From the NCBI RefSeq assembly GCF_000016645.1, contig NC_009441.1, positions 5,332,001 to 5,396,000 of the forward strand: 64,000 nucleotides of DNA, written 5' to 3'. Below, piece by piece: positions 1-12,174 of the stretch. The notes below the pieces were generated by a model that ran no database searches, had not been told where the DNA came from, and saw only the letters and a program-made list of their open reading frames with translations. Source of the stretch: Flavobacterium johnsoniae UW101. Its GTDB lineage: Bacteria; Bacteroidota; Bacteroidia; Flavobacteriales; Flavobacteriaceae. The translations under genes were made by a program, and so were the position numbers. Numbering within the stretch: position 1 is the stretch's first letter; each line of letters begins with the position of its first letter.

Positions 1-2
1 AT

Positions 3-257
3 GAACTTCCTGTCATCGGTTTTTCCAAAACCTATGATGATGATTTCAATCCTGAAAGCGGATTCGCAGCAATAATGACCTGCTCGCAGGCTGACGGAGG
101 ATGCCCGTTTATAGCAGGCGCAGAGAAAAGAATCCCGATCACTTTTGATGATCCAAAAATTTCTGACGGAACGCCTCAGCAGAAGGAAACTTATCTGGAG
201 CGAAGCCTGCAGATAGGAACTGAAATGTTTTACGTATTCTCACAAATAAAAAAATAA
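3..257 (+). CDS. arsC: Arsenate reductase / LMW protein-tyrosine-phosphatase family, C-terminal part
   Basis: The gene begins before the window; the open frame is in phase from base 3. The visible 84 residues hold the C-terminal part of the low-molecular-weight phosphatase fold found in Bacteroidota ArsC-like proteins: a [13 protein letters not shown] segment followed by DDPK and an [15 protein letters not shown]-terminal helix. The catalytic CX5R loop would lie upstream and cannot be seen. Family members reduce arsenate to arsenite. Only one base separates the stop from the acr3 start, so reductase and pump are surely co-transcribed: the product of one is the substrate of the other. The family is clear, but arsenate specificity is inferred from context. 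Confidence 0.8.
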   Translation, partial: ELPVIGFSKTYDDDFNPESGFAAIMTCSQADGGCPFIAGAEKRIPITFDDPKISDGTPQQKETYLERSLQIGTEMFYVFSQIKK

Positions 258-258
258 A

Positions 259-1344
259 ATGTCAGCAAATAATTGTGCACCAGCCGTCGGACGCAAAAAG
301 TTAAGCTTCCTTGACCGCTTCTTAACCCTTTGGATTTTCCTTGCTATGGCTATAGGCGTGGCAATAGGATACTTTATTCCTTCAAGCGGAGGTTTCATCA
401 ATTCATTCTCCAGCGGAACAACAAACATTCCATTGGCAATAGGACTTATCCTGATGATGTATCCGCCTCTGGCAAAAGTAAAATACGAGCAGATGGGTCA
501 GGTTTTCAAAAACACTAAAGTCTTAGGCGCTTCTTTATTCCTGAACTGGATCGTAGGCCCTGTCTTAATGTTTTTATTGGCGCTCCTGTTTTTGAACGGA
601 TATCCTGAATACATGATTGGAGTGATCCTGATCGGTCTGGCACGCTGTATCGCAATGGTTGTGGTATGGAACGATCTGGCAGACGGAAACCGTGAGTATG
701 CAGCAGGACTTATCGCACTTAACAGTATTTTTCAGGTGCTGCTTTATAGCGTATATGCATACATTTTTATAACCATTCTACCTCCCTATTTTGGATATGA
801 TGGCTTCGAAGTCAATATCAGCATTTCACAGATTGCCGAGAGCGTCGGTATCTATTTAGGTATTCCATTTGCTCTGGGAATCATAAGCCGTTATGCTTTG
901 ATAGCCTTAAAAGGTTCTGAATGGTTTGAGAATAAGTACGTGCCGTTTATCTCGCCAATTACACTTATTTCGTTGCTCTTTACAATTATTGTAATGTTTA
1001 GCCTGAAAGGGGAACTTATTATTCAGATCCCTATGGATGTCGTGCGTATTGCAATACCGCTTGTGATTTACTTTACTTTAATGTTTATCATCAGTTTTTT
1101 CACTGGAAAATATTTTGGGGCTGACTATTCAAAGGCTACATCTATAGCTTTTACAGCCACCGGAAATAATTTTGAACTTGCCATTGCCGTGGCAATCGGC
1201 GTGTTTGGAATAAACAGCGGCCAGGCATTTGCAGGTGTTATAGGTCCTTTGGTAGAAGTACCTGCTCTTATAGCATTAGTAAACCTTGCATTCTGGTTCA
1301 GAAAGAAGTATTTCACAAAACAGGTATCTGCAGAAACTGCTTAA
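259..1344 (+). CDS. acr3: Arsenite efflux permease, Acr3 family
   Basis: This is an inner-membrane arsenite exporter of 361 residues, the usual Acr3 length, with about ten hydrophobic segments. The signature [18 protein letters not shown] is present; Cys130 in it matches the conserved cysteine of the fourth membrane span needed for arsenite transport in characterised Acr3 proteins. A second conserved stretch, [19 protein letters not shown], lies near residues 293-311. The gene starts one base after the arsenate reductase stop, and the metallophosphoesterase starts six bases after its own stop, so the three genes form one operon. No ArsR gene is visible in the window; it may lie upstream. Confidence 0.93.
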   Translation: MSANNCAPAVGRKKLSFLDRFLTLWIFLAMAIGVAIGYFIPSSGGFINSFSSGTTNIPLAIGLILMMYPPLAKVKYEQMGQVFKNTKVLGASLFLNWIVGPVLMFLLALLFLNGYPEYMIGVILIGLARCIAMVVVWNDLADGNREYAAGLIALNSIFQVLLYSVYAYIFITILPPYFGYDGFEVNISISQIAESVGIYLGIPFALGIISRYALIALKGSEWFENKYVPFISPITLISLLFTIIVMFSLKGELIIQIPMDVVRIAIPLVIYFTLMFIISFFTGKYFGADYSKATSIAFTATGNNFELAIAVAIGVFGINSGQAFAGVIGPLVEVPALIALVNLAFWFRKKYFTKQVSAETA

Positions 1345-1350
1345 AAAAAT

Positions 1351-2085
1351 ATGAGAATTGCAATAATATCGGATATACATGCGAACTTCCCCGCATTGGA
1401 GCAGACCTTAAAAAGTATTGAAGAGCAGAATATTGATGCTGTTTACTGCTTAGGAGATTTAGTAGGCTACAATTTATGCCCCAATGCCGTGATCAATGAG
1501 ATCCGTAAAAAGCATATCCCTACCCTTGCAGGAAATCACGATGTCAAGGCTGTCGAGATACACAATGACGGTTCAAATGACATTGAAAGCTATGCATATC
1601 AGATTGTGGGCAAAGAGCAGATAAAATATCTTTCTGCTCTTCCTGCCCATATTAAACTTGAATATCAGACGGCTAACAAACTTATAAAAATTTTGATGGT
1701 CCATGGGAGTCCTTACAGCAACAAGGAATATTTGCTTGAGGATAAAAACGAAAAAGATTTCACTAACATCTTTCTTGATTCCAATACAGACATTCTTATC
1801 TGCGGACATTCTCATTTACCTTATCATCGCATATTGGAAAATCCTAATAAAAAAGGCAGTTATTTTCATGCCATTAATGCAGGGTCGGTTGGAAAACCAA
1901 AAGATAGAAATCCAGACTGCTGTTATGCAGTAATCACCATTGAAAAAAGCAGTAATCTTTCCAAAAAAGACGGCATTAAAGTAGAATTCATAAGAGTACC
2001 TTATGATATTGAAAAAACAGCCCGTGCTATTGAGGAAAGTCCTCTTCCAGACATTTACGCGTTTATGCTTAGAAAAGCATATTAA
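1351..2085 (+). CDS. Metallophosphoesterase of the YfcE/MJ0936 type
   Basis: A 244-residue calcineurin-like phosphoesterase with all metal-binding motifs in order: SDIH (Asp8, His10), GDLVGY (Asp36), GNHD (Asn62, His63), a VHGSP histidine near 118 and GHSH (His153, His155). It has no signal peptide, so it is cytoplasmic. The GDxVGY form is typical of small bacterial phosphodiesterases of unsettled substrate. It follows acr3 by six bases and precedes the Crp/Fnr gene by about 20. Its presence in an arsenic operon is seen here, and a role in arsenic metabolism (for example hydrolysing an arsenylated or phosphorylated organic species) is only a guess. Confidence 0.85.
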   Translation: MRIAIISDIHANFPALEQTLKSIEEQNIDAVYCLGDLVGYNLCPNAVINEIRKKHIPTLAGNHDVKAVEIHNDGSNDIESYAYQIVGKEQIKYLSALPAHIKLEYQTANKLIKILMVHGSPYSNKEYLLEDKNEKDFTNIFLDSNTDILICGHSHLPYHRILENPNKKGSYFHAINAGSVGKPKDRNPDCCYAVITIEKSSNLSKKDGIKVEFIRVPYDIEKTARAIEESPLPDIYAFMLRKAY

Positions 2086-2106
2086 AATATTGAAATAAAA
2101 CCTACT

Positions 2107-2679
2107 ATGGAAAGTTTTAAATTATTTTTAAAGAGCATTGTCCCTGTCAGCGATCAGGAATTTGAAAATTACAGCCAGTATTTCAAAATAAGGACATTAG
2201 CCAGAAACAGTTATTTTGCAGAGATCGGCAAAACCTCACATGAAGCCGCTTTTATAAAAAAAGGGCTGCTCAGGACATATTACATAAATGAAAAATCCGA
2301 AGAAGTGACTTCTTGTTTCTGTGCAGAAAATAATTTGACAGCATCCTATAAGAGCTTTATTTCGCAGCAGCCTTCGGAACTTTCCATTCAGGCTGTAGAA
2401 GATACCGAACTTATAACAATCAGTTACAATGACCTGCAGATTCTCTATCAAAAAAGTGCTCTCTGGCAGAATATCGGAAGGACAATTGCTGAGCGGCAGT
2501 ATATGGTGATGGAACAGTATGCCAGTGTTTTGAGCAATGAAAGCGCAAAGGAAAAATACATGCGTATGCTTAAGGAACAGCCTGCAGTTGTAAACAAGGC
2601 TTCAGTAACTGATATTGCAAGCTATCTAGGAATAACACGCAGGACGCTGAGCAGGATCAGAAAAGAAATTACCAAGTAA
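2107..2679 (+). CDS. Crp/Fnr-family transcriptional regulator
   Basis: A 190-residue protein with an N-terminal cyclic-nucleotide-binding-like beta-roll (about residues 15-120) and a C-terminal winged helix with SVTDIASYLGITRRTLSRIR as recognition element (residues 166-185). It matches the common Bacteroidota Crp-like regulators that lack a recognisable cAMP pocket. It contains a Cys pair separated by one residue (SCFCAEN, about 76-79), which is unusual and could act as a thiol or metalloid sensor, but this is inference. The gene is the last of the arsenic cluster reading in this direction. The DNA after it (2680-2752) shows no strong terminator. Confidence 0.8.
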   Translation: MESFKLFLKSIVPVSDQEFENYSQYFKIRTLARNSYFAEIGKTSHEAAFIKKGLLRTYYINEKSEEVTSCFCAENNLTASYKSFISQQPSELSIQAVEDTELITISYNDLQILYQKSALWQNIGRTIAERQYMVMEQYASVLSNESAKEKYMRMLKEQPAVVNKASVTDIASYLGITRRTLSRIRKEITK

Positions 2680-2752
2680 ATTCGAGGACATTTGTCCTTT
2701 TTGCTAATTATACTTTCCAATAGTTTTGCTTTTATAATCAATTAAAAATAAA

Positions 2753-3316
2753 ATGGAAACAGCAATTATCATTTCATCCTTCTTTCTTGTTCTATTTGCA
2801 GTCTTGGCCTTGTATGATGGCTTTTATCTGCATATTTACAAATACCAGCTTCACAATCGGGAAGAAAGTAAAACTGAGCACGTTACTCATACTTTGAGAG
2901 CTATTTTCTTTCCGGCAATCCTTTATTTTTTGTTCTTGAAACAAGATAATCATACTAGTTTTGTAATAGGCTTAACCATTGTCCTTTTAGATATACTAGT
3001 GCTCGGGTATGACGCTTTTATAGAAAAAGACAGCAGGCAGTTTATGGGCGAGCTTCCACGCTGGGAATATATTGTTCATTTATTCGTAAATGGGTTTCAT
3101 TTTGCGTCAATTGCGGTTTATCTCTCCATCAGATTTACTTTTCAAAATGGAGAAATAATGATTTCTAATATAAATCAATCTCCAAGCTTTTTTAATTTGT
3201 TAATTATAAATCTACTGCCGGGAGCTATCCTAATGGCAATTCTTCATATTTTATTATGTATTCCAAAAACTGCCTATGTATGGAATAATTTCAGAAATAA
3301 AATCAATTGTTGTTAA
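2753..3316 (+). CDS. Hypothetical multi-pass membrane protein
   Basis: I do not recognise this 187-residue protein. It has about five hydrophobic segments (roughly 3-25, 48-62, 68-90, 105-125 and 145-170), a first loop rich in histidine and charged residues (HIYKYQLHNREESKTEHVTH) and a WEYIVHLFVNGFHFASIAVYL stretch. The spaced histidines on membrane segments suggest a haem- or metal-binding integral protein, but no family motif is clear. The ATG at 2753 follows an A-rich leader. The sigma-factor gene begins 33 bases after its stop, so the two may be co-transcribed. Confidence 0.6.
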   Translation: METAIIISSFFLVLFAVLALYDGFYLHIYKYQLHNREESKTEHVTHTLRAIFFPAILYFLFLKQDNHTSFVIGLTIVLLDILVLGYDAFIEKDSRQFMGELPRWEYIVHLFVNGFHFASIAVYLSIRFTFQNGEIMISNINQSPSFFNLLIINLLPGAILMAILHILLCIPKTAYVWNNFRNKINCC

Positions 3317-3349
3317 TCCAGCTTTCTAAACAAACAGAACATTTAATTT

Positions 3350-3913
3350 ATGAATTTGGAGATAAATACTATTCATAATCAGTTTTATATCATTTTGGGC
3401 AATTATATTAAGGCCCGTATAAATGATACGGGCGATGCATCTGATGTTTTGCAGGAGGTTTTTATAAAGATAAACGAGAATTTAGGATCACTGACTGATG
3501 AAAGCAAATTAAAAAGCTGGATTTTCACAATCACAAGAAATTCCATCATTGACTATTACCGTAAAAATTCCAATCATAAAAAATCAGAGCTGACCGAATG
3601 TATGATGCAAAAAATAATGCATGAAACAGATTTTGATAATACAGAAAGTCTGGATTGTTGTCTCATAAAATTCATTGAGCGGTTACCTGAAGACTATCGG
3701 GATATCATCATGGATAGCGAAATTCATGGAATTAAACAGAAAGATTTAACAGAAAAATACAACCTTGCCTATCCGTCAATACGATCTCGAGTCCAAAGAG
3801 GCAGATCCAAATTAAAAGAAATGCTTCTAGATTGCTGCAGTATTGAGTTAGACCGTCGTGGAAATGTTATGAATGTTACTTCTAAAAAATCGTGCAGCGG
3901 AGGAAAATGCTGA
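3350..3913 (+). CDS. sigZ: SigZ-like ECF RNA polymerase sigma factor
   Basis: A 187-residue sigma-70-family protein. Region 2 is visible as DVLQEVFIKINENLGSLTDE and SWIFTITRNSIIDYYRK (about 27-77); region 4 is LPEDYRDIIMDSEIHGIKQK to RSRVQRGRSKLKEML (about 119-163). The C-terminal tail carries LDCCSIELDRRGNVMNV and ends in CSGGKC, a cysteine-rich extension typical of the SigZ subgroup. No anti-sigma factor gene follows. The tail cysteines may make the protein itself responsive to thiol oxidation or metals; that part is inference. The next gene, a tiny cysteine-rich exported peptide, is a plausible target or partner. Confidence 0.85.
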   Translation: MNLEINTIHNQFYIILGNYIKARINDTGDASDVLQEVFIKINENLGSLTDESKLKSWIFTITRNSIIDYYRKNSNHKKSELTECMMQKIMHETDFDNTESLDCCLIKFIERLPEDYRDIIMDSEIHGIKQKDLTEKYNLAYPSIRSRVQRGRSKLKEMLLDCCSIELDRRGNVMNVTSKKSCSGGKC

Positions 3914-4039
3914 TCACCAGACCATCTACGTAAGCTTCATATATACAAAATTCAAGCTGTTAGAAAAAAAATCAACAAAGTTTGCATCATTTTTAGATTA
4001 GTACGTCTTAGTTAGTATTAATCATTAAAAATTTAAATT

Positions 4040-4213
4040 ATGAAAAACAAAATGTACATTACTCTTGCAGCATTGGTATTGTCTGCTGGAAGTATCTTCG
4101 CTTATGCGAGCTTATCAAAAACTGATACTAAGAAAAACTGCACTGAAAAGTGTTCAACGCATTGCTGTAATAACGATTCGGGATCTTGTGCTCCGAAAGA
4201 TTGTAAAAAGTAA
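4040..4213 (+). CDS. Small cysteine-rich exported protein (57 aa)
   Basis: A short gene with a clean start at 4040 after an A-rich leader, a typical N-terminal signal peptide (MKNKMYITLAALVLSAGSIF, cleavage probably near residue 22) and a mature part of about 35 residues containing six cysteines: C35, C39, CC at 43-44, C51 and C56, mixed with lysines. It is followed at once by a strong terminator, which supports it as a real transcription unit. I know no named family. Similar tiny cysteine-rich proteins are often annotated as hypothetical beside SigZ or metal genes in Flavobacteria. Metal or metalloid binding in the periplasm is the likeliest idea, unproven. Confidence 0.65.
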   Translation: MKNKMYITLAALVLSAGSIFAYASLSKTDTKKNCTEKCSTHCCNNDSGSCAPKDCKK

Positions 4214-4237
4214 TTTTTACGTATTTTATTATTTATT

Positions 4238-4266
4238 AAGACAACTCTTTGAGTTGTCTTTTTTTT
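4238..4266 (+). terminator. Rho-independent terminator after the small cysteine-rich gene
   Basis: A perfect 10-bp stem (AAGACAACTC / GAGTTGTCTT) with a TTT loop is followed by six more T bases. It lies 24 bases after the stop of the 57-residue gene. Confidence 0.9.
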
Positions 4267-4598
4267 AACCGGAACTGATCCCTTTATAGCCACTATGCAT
4301 CAGAAATTTTAATTTCTAAATCGGAAATATTCTGTATTTTTCTTATTTTTGTCAAACAGAAAAATGAATAATACTACTACATGTTAATTCGTTAGTATTT
4401 AAAATTTCGTGCATGATTTAATATTGAAATAGTAAAAATTTGAATTGGTGCAGAATCGGTGCACAGAGGTTCATGGAGTTGATACCTTATTTGCGACTAA
4501 AAGCTTAGGCAGTGTTTATCTGAAGTACTAAAAAATGATGATATATTGCCTAAAATTTCTGACTGTCAGCTAATTTTATTCCTGCTAATTTTAACAGC
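4267..4598. other. Intergenic stretch, no gene seen
   Basis: This AT-rich stretch lies between the terminator and the IS3 remnant. I see no open frame with a plausible start, no tRNA fold and no strong palindrome. The short patch around 4450-4505 (GGTGCAGAATCGGTGCACAG) contains a repeated GGTGCA and might be a relic of a recombination site, but nothing supports that firmly. Confidence 0.5.
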
Positions 4599-5071
4599 AT
4601 GAAAAATACGAGGAGAACCTTTACTTTAAGCTTTAAGATTCTGGTCGCTTCCATGAGCATCCACTGCGGAAGAGTCGGTGACGTGGCAAGAGAACTCAAC
4701 ATCAGTACAAGTACCCTTCAGCACTGGAAGAAGCTTTACCTCGAAGACAGATTTACCATAAAGAAAACTTCAGCTGAAATATCCCATAAAAATGAACTGC
4801 AGAAGCTTCGGAAACAGATAAAAGAATTAGAAATTGAAAGGGACATCCTAAAAAAGGCTCAAAATATCTTCTCCAAGAGCGGCGGGTGAAATATGAATTC
4901 ATCAGAGAAAATGCTGAAATATTTCCTGTCGAGAAGATGTGCCGGATTTTTCAGATCCACAAAAGCAGTTTCTTCCGCTGGAGGAAAAGAACACCCACTG
5001 CAAAGTCTGTACGGAAAGACCATATAATAAAAAAAATTATAAGAATTTACCACTGTATTAAAACAATTTGA
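4599..5071 (+). mobile_element. IS3-family element, left part: orfA intact, orfB truncated
   Basis: OrfA (4599-4889, 96 aa) has the IS3 helix-turn-helix (GRVGDVARELNISTSTLQHW) and a leucine-zipper-like coil near its end. OrfB begins in the -1 frame and overlaps orfA. The slippery heptamer A-AAA-AAG at 4850-4856 sits exactly where IS3 elements make their programmed -1 frameshift. OrfB keeps only its first ~62 residues (an HTH_21-type segment, KMCRIFQIHKSSFFRWRK) and stops at 5071 before any DDE motif, so the element is dead. No clear terminal inverted repeat was found on either side. Confidence 0.85.
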
Positions 5072-5130
5072 AGGCTCAAGTTCGAAACATTACTAATCAT
5101 TTCCAATATAAGCATCCACAGAAACTACAT

Positions 5131-5176
5131 AAAAAAGACAAGAGGTTAACGGTAATTAACCTCAAACTCTTGTCTT
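5131..5176 (-). terminator. Terminator of the alpha-glucan operon
   Basis: Read on the minus strand, a long stem (AAGACAAGAG / CTCTTGTCTT, extended inside by GGTTAA-type pairing) is followed by a T tract (the AAAAAA at 5131-5136 of the plus strand). It lies about 45 bases after the GH65 stop codon and would end the seven-gene operon that starts with SusC. Confidence 0.85.
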
Positions 5177-5221
5177 GAAACTTTTTTATCTTAGTTATCT
5201 CCTCGGCTCCTATTACTATTT

Positions 5222-7267
5222 TTAATGAGTTAGTACAAAAGTCTTTTTTTCTATTCCGATTCCGGTTATTGTTAATTTTTTCCAGTTCTTAGGCAATACT
5301 GATTTAACTTGTTTTATGCCTCCGGCAGCATCAATATCCAAACCTCCAAATCCCATTATTACGGCTTGAAGAACACCTCCTGCACCTGTCGAAAAGTATG
5401 GGTTTGTCCCTCCCTTGCATTCTGAAATGACCCTGAAAGGAGGGTTAAGGTTCGGTTGATAAGCATCTTTAAACCAATGATAAGCCTGGTCGCTATCCTC
5501 TAAGCGGCTGTAGAGTAATGAAAATATAGCTTGTGTCATAGCGGGAGTGTCTGACTGGGGAATTTTAGTTTGATAATATTTCAAATCCCTTTCTATCTGT
5601 TCTTTATCGGTTATAAGCTTCAATGGATATGCTAATAGATTGGCATCGGCCTGCTTGATATTCTGATCCGTATAGCTATCGTGCTCTCTGGTTACTCCAT
5701 TACTCATCTTCGAAATTAGAATTTTATCTGCAATCAAAGTCCACTCTTTGGGAGCTATGACACCCAATACAGTTGCACATTTAGATGCATACTGCAGATT
5801 TCTGATAGCTGTTCCGTTCGTATAAGCATTGTTGTCAATATTTTCAGCCCATTCATCTGCTGCAACGACATTCTTTATTTCATATTCTCCTTTATCATTC
5901 TTCTCTACTCGGCTCGCCCAAAATTCAGCAGTTGCTTTTAATATCGGCCACCCTTTTTCTTTCAGCCATTCCTTGTCACCTGTAACAAGATAATACTGCC
6001 AGGCAGCAATGGCCACATCTCCTGTTACATGATGCTCAAAAGCTCCCGTTAAAGCATTCACCGGAGTTTCTTCTGCTCCGGAATCTGCACTTTCCCAGGG
6101 AAACATTGCGCCATCATATCCATAAATGGCAGCTTTTTTACGTGCTGCATCCAGCCTCTGATAACGATATTCAATCATGCTTTTTGCTATTTCAGGATGA
6201 AGCAGCAGCATGGGAGGAAACATCCAGATTTCGGTATCCCAAAACACATGTCCGTTATATCCAAGCCCGCTCAGCCCCATCGGCGATGGAGAAAGAGATG
6301 TGCTTTTTCTTGTGAAAGAATAGAGATGATAAAGCATGCTTCTTATATCCTGTTGCGCTTGGGGATCTCCTTCTACTTGGATATCACTCTGCCAGAGGCT
6401 ATTCCATTCTTGCATATGTCTGTTTAAAAGCCTTGACTTTCCTTCTAAGGCTGCATAAATAGTCAGCCTTTCAGCTTCATTATAAGGATCATTTATATGA
6501 TCTGATGATATAAGACTGCCTATCAAAGCAAAAGAATAAGTCTTGCCCGCTTTTATTTTTTTGTCAAATGACATTGCATGCATATCAGCGTCATTCATTC
6601 TGTGCAGGATCTCAGGTTGCAGCTTTTTCCCTTCATCAAAAAGGAATGTATTTGAAACAGCTATTTTAGATCTTCCTGTGGGCGTAAATGCAACAGAAGT
6701 CAATAATGGTATATTAACATGGGTATTTGTAATATTCTGAAAATAATTCTGCTGGTTGTTAAGTGAAGAGGGAGTCTCCAAAAGATTCTCTACGTTGATT
6801 TCGGTATCTTTTTGCGTATTTATATTGACAACCATCATTATACAATGCGGAAGATGACGCAAAGCATAGTATGAATATGTTACAGTTGCTAAATCCTTAA
6901 ATTGAAAAGACCCCGTGAAAGCCCCATTGCGCATATCCAGTTCCTGCTTATAATTATTAATATTATAGGTCTGCACAGATTCACCATTAAAAGCCAGTTT
7001 CATATTCAGCAGATTGTAATTTGGAATGAAACTACTGACCCTTCCACGCTTGTAGATATCGTACGTTCCTGCCAATACTACTTCTTTCACTTTTAAAGGC
7101 TCCGGTGACGATATAATTCCGATCATGCCATTAGCCACCGTTTCTCCATAATAATTATTGGAATCCGGTTTATCTGCCGAAAGCTTCCACGGATCCTGGC
7201 TATACAAATAATTGCTGCCGCATAGCATCAAAAAAAAGAAAACATGATTAAATATGTATTTTTTCAT
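5222..7267 (-). CDS. GH65 alpha-glucosidase, probably alpha-1,2-specific
   Basis: A 681-residue glycoside hydrolase family 65 protein with a signal peptide (about 1-23), so periplasmic. It has an N-terminal beta-sandwich (about 30-270), a helical linker and an (alpha/alpha)6 barrel with GHVFWDTEIWMFP (339-351) and VVAADEWAENIDNNAYTNG. Glu472 (in ADEWAENID) and Glu616 (in VISECKGG) fall at exactly the positions I remember for the general acid and base of the F. johnsoniae GH65 alpha-1,2-glucosidase, which has the same length. It would remove alpha-1,2-linked glucose (kojibiose-type branches) from imported oligosaccharides. It is the last gene of the operon. The phosphorylase alternative is less likely, because a base glutamate is present. 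Confidence 0.9.
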   Translation of the reverse strand: MKKYIFNHVFFFLMLCGSNYLYSQDPWKLSADKPDSNNYYGETVANGMIGIISSPEPLKVKEVVLAGTYDIYKRGRVSSFIPNYNLLNMKLAFNGESVQTYNINNYKQELDMRNGAFTGSFQFKDLATVTYSYYALRHLPHCIMMVVNINTQKDTEINVENLLETPSSLNNQQNYFQNITNTHVNIPLLTSVAFTPTGRSKIAVSNTFLFDEGKKLQPEILHRMNDADMHAMSFDKKIKAGKTYSFALIGSLISSDHINDPYNEAERLTIYAALEGKSRLLNRHMQEWNSLWQSDIQVEGDPQAQQDIRSMLYHLYSFTRKSTSLSPSPMGLSGLGYNGHVFWDTEIWMFPPMLLLHPEIAKSMIEYRYQRLDAARKKAAIYGYDGAMFPWESADSGAEETPVNALTGAFEHHVTGDVAIAAWQYYLVTGDKEWLKEKGWPILKATAEFWASRVEKNDKGEYEIKNVVAADEWAENIDNNAYTNGTAIRNLQYASKCATVLGVIAPKEWTLIADKILISKMSNGVTREHDSYTDQNIKQADANLLAYPLKLITDKEQIERDLKYYQTKIPQSDTPAMTQAIFSLLYSRLEDSDQAYHWFKDAYQPNLNPPFRVISECKGGTNPYFSTGAGGVLQAVIMGFGGLDIDAAGGIKQVKSVLPKNWKKLTITGIGIEKKTFVLTH

Positions 7268-7309
7268 CTTACTTAAGGTTAAATATTCAAGAGGTTAGTT
7301 ATAATACAT

Positions 7310-7346
7310 AAAGATCGCTGCAGTCTGTTTAACAGCAACGATCTTT
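7310..7346 (-). other. Intercistronic hairpin between GH97 and GH65
   Basis: An 8-bp stem (AAAGATCG / CGATCTTT) with an inner GCTG/CAGC pairing lies in the 121-base gap between GH97 and GH65. No T tract follows on the minus strand, so it is more likely an RNA-stabilising or processing hairpin than a terminator. Confidence 0.5.
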
Positions 7347-7388
7347 AAAAAACTAATTAATTAAATTTTTATTTTGTTTAGGTCTTTA

Positions 7389-12040
<4,652 letters not shown>

Positions 12041-12126
12041 AATATAACATATCGATTAGTTTAAGCATTGAAAATACATCCAACGCTTGCAGAAATGTGT
12101 TCCGCTCCAAAAGCTTAACACGAGTT

Positions 12127-12157
12127 TATAAAAATTGCCCCCTGGAAATGGGGCAAT
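12127..12157 (-). terminator. Terminator-like hairpin inside the operon (after GH66)
   Basis: On the minus strand a perfect 8-bp GC-rich stem (ATTGCCCC / GGGGCAAT, 8-base loop) is followed by TTTTTATAA. It sits 18 bases after the GH66 stop and before GH31. It probably reduces read-through so that the SusC-SusD-SusE-GH66 part is made in excess over the three periplasmic hydrolases. Confidence 0.7.
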
Positions 12158-12174
12158 CCTCTATTTATTTGGGA

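Noticed and set aside
4450..4510. Possible attachment site or integrase relic before the IS3 remnant
   Set aside because: Only a short repeated GGTGCA was seen; there is no second copy elsewhere in the window and no tRNA gene.
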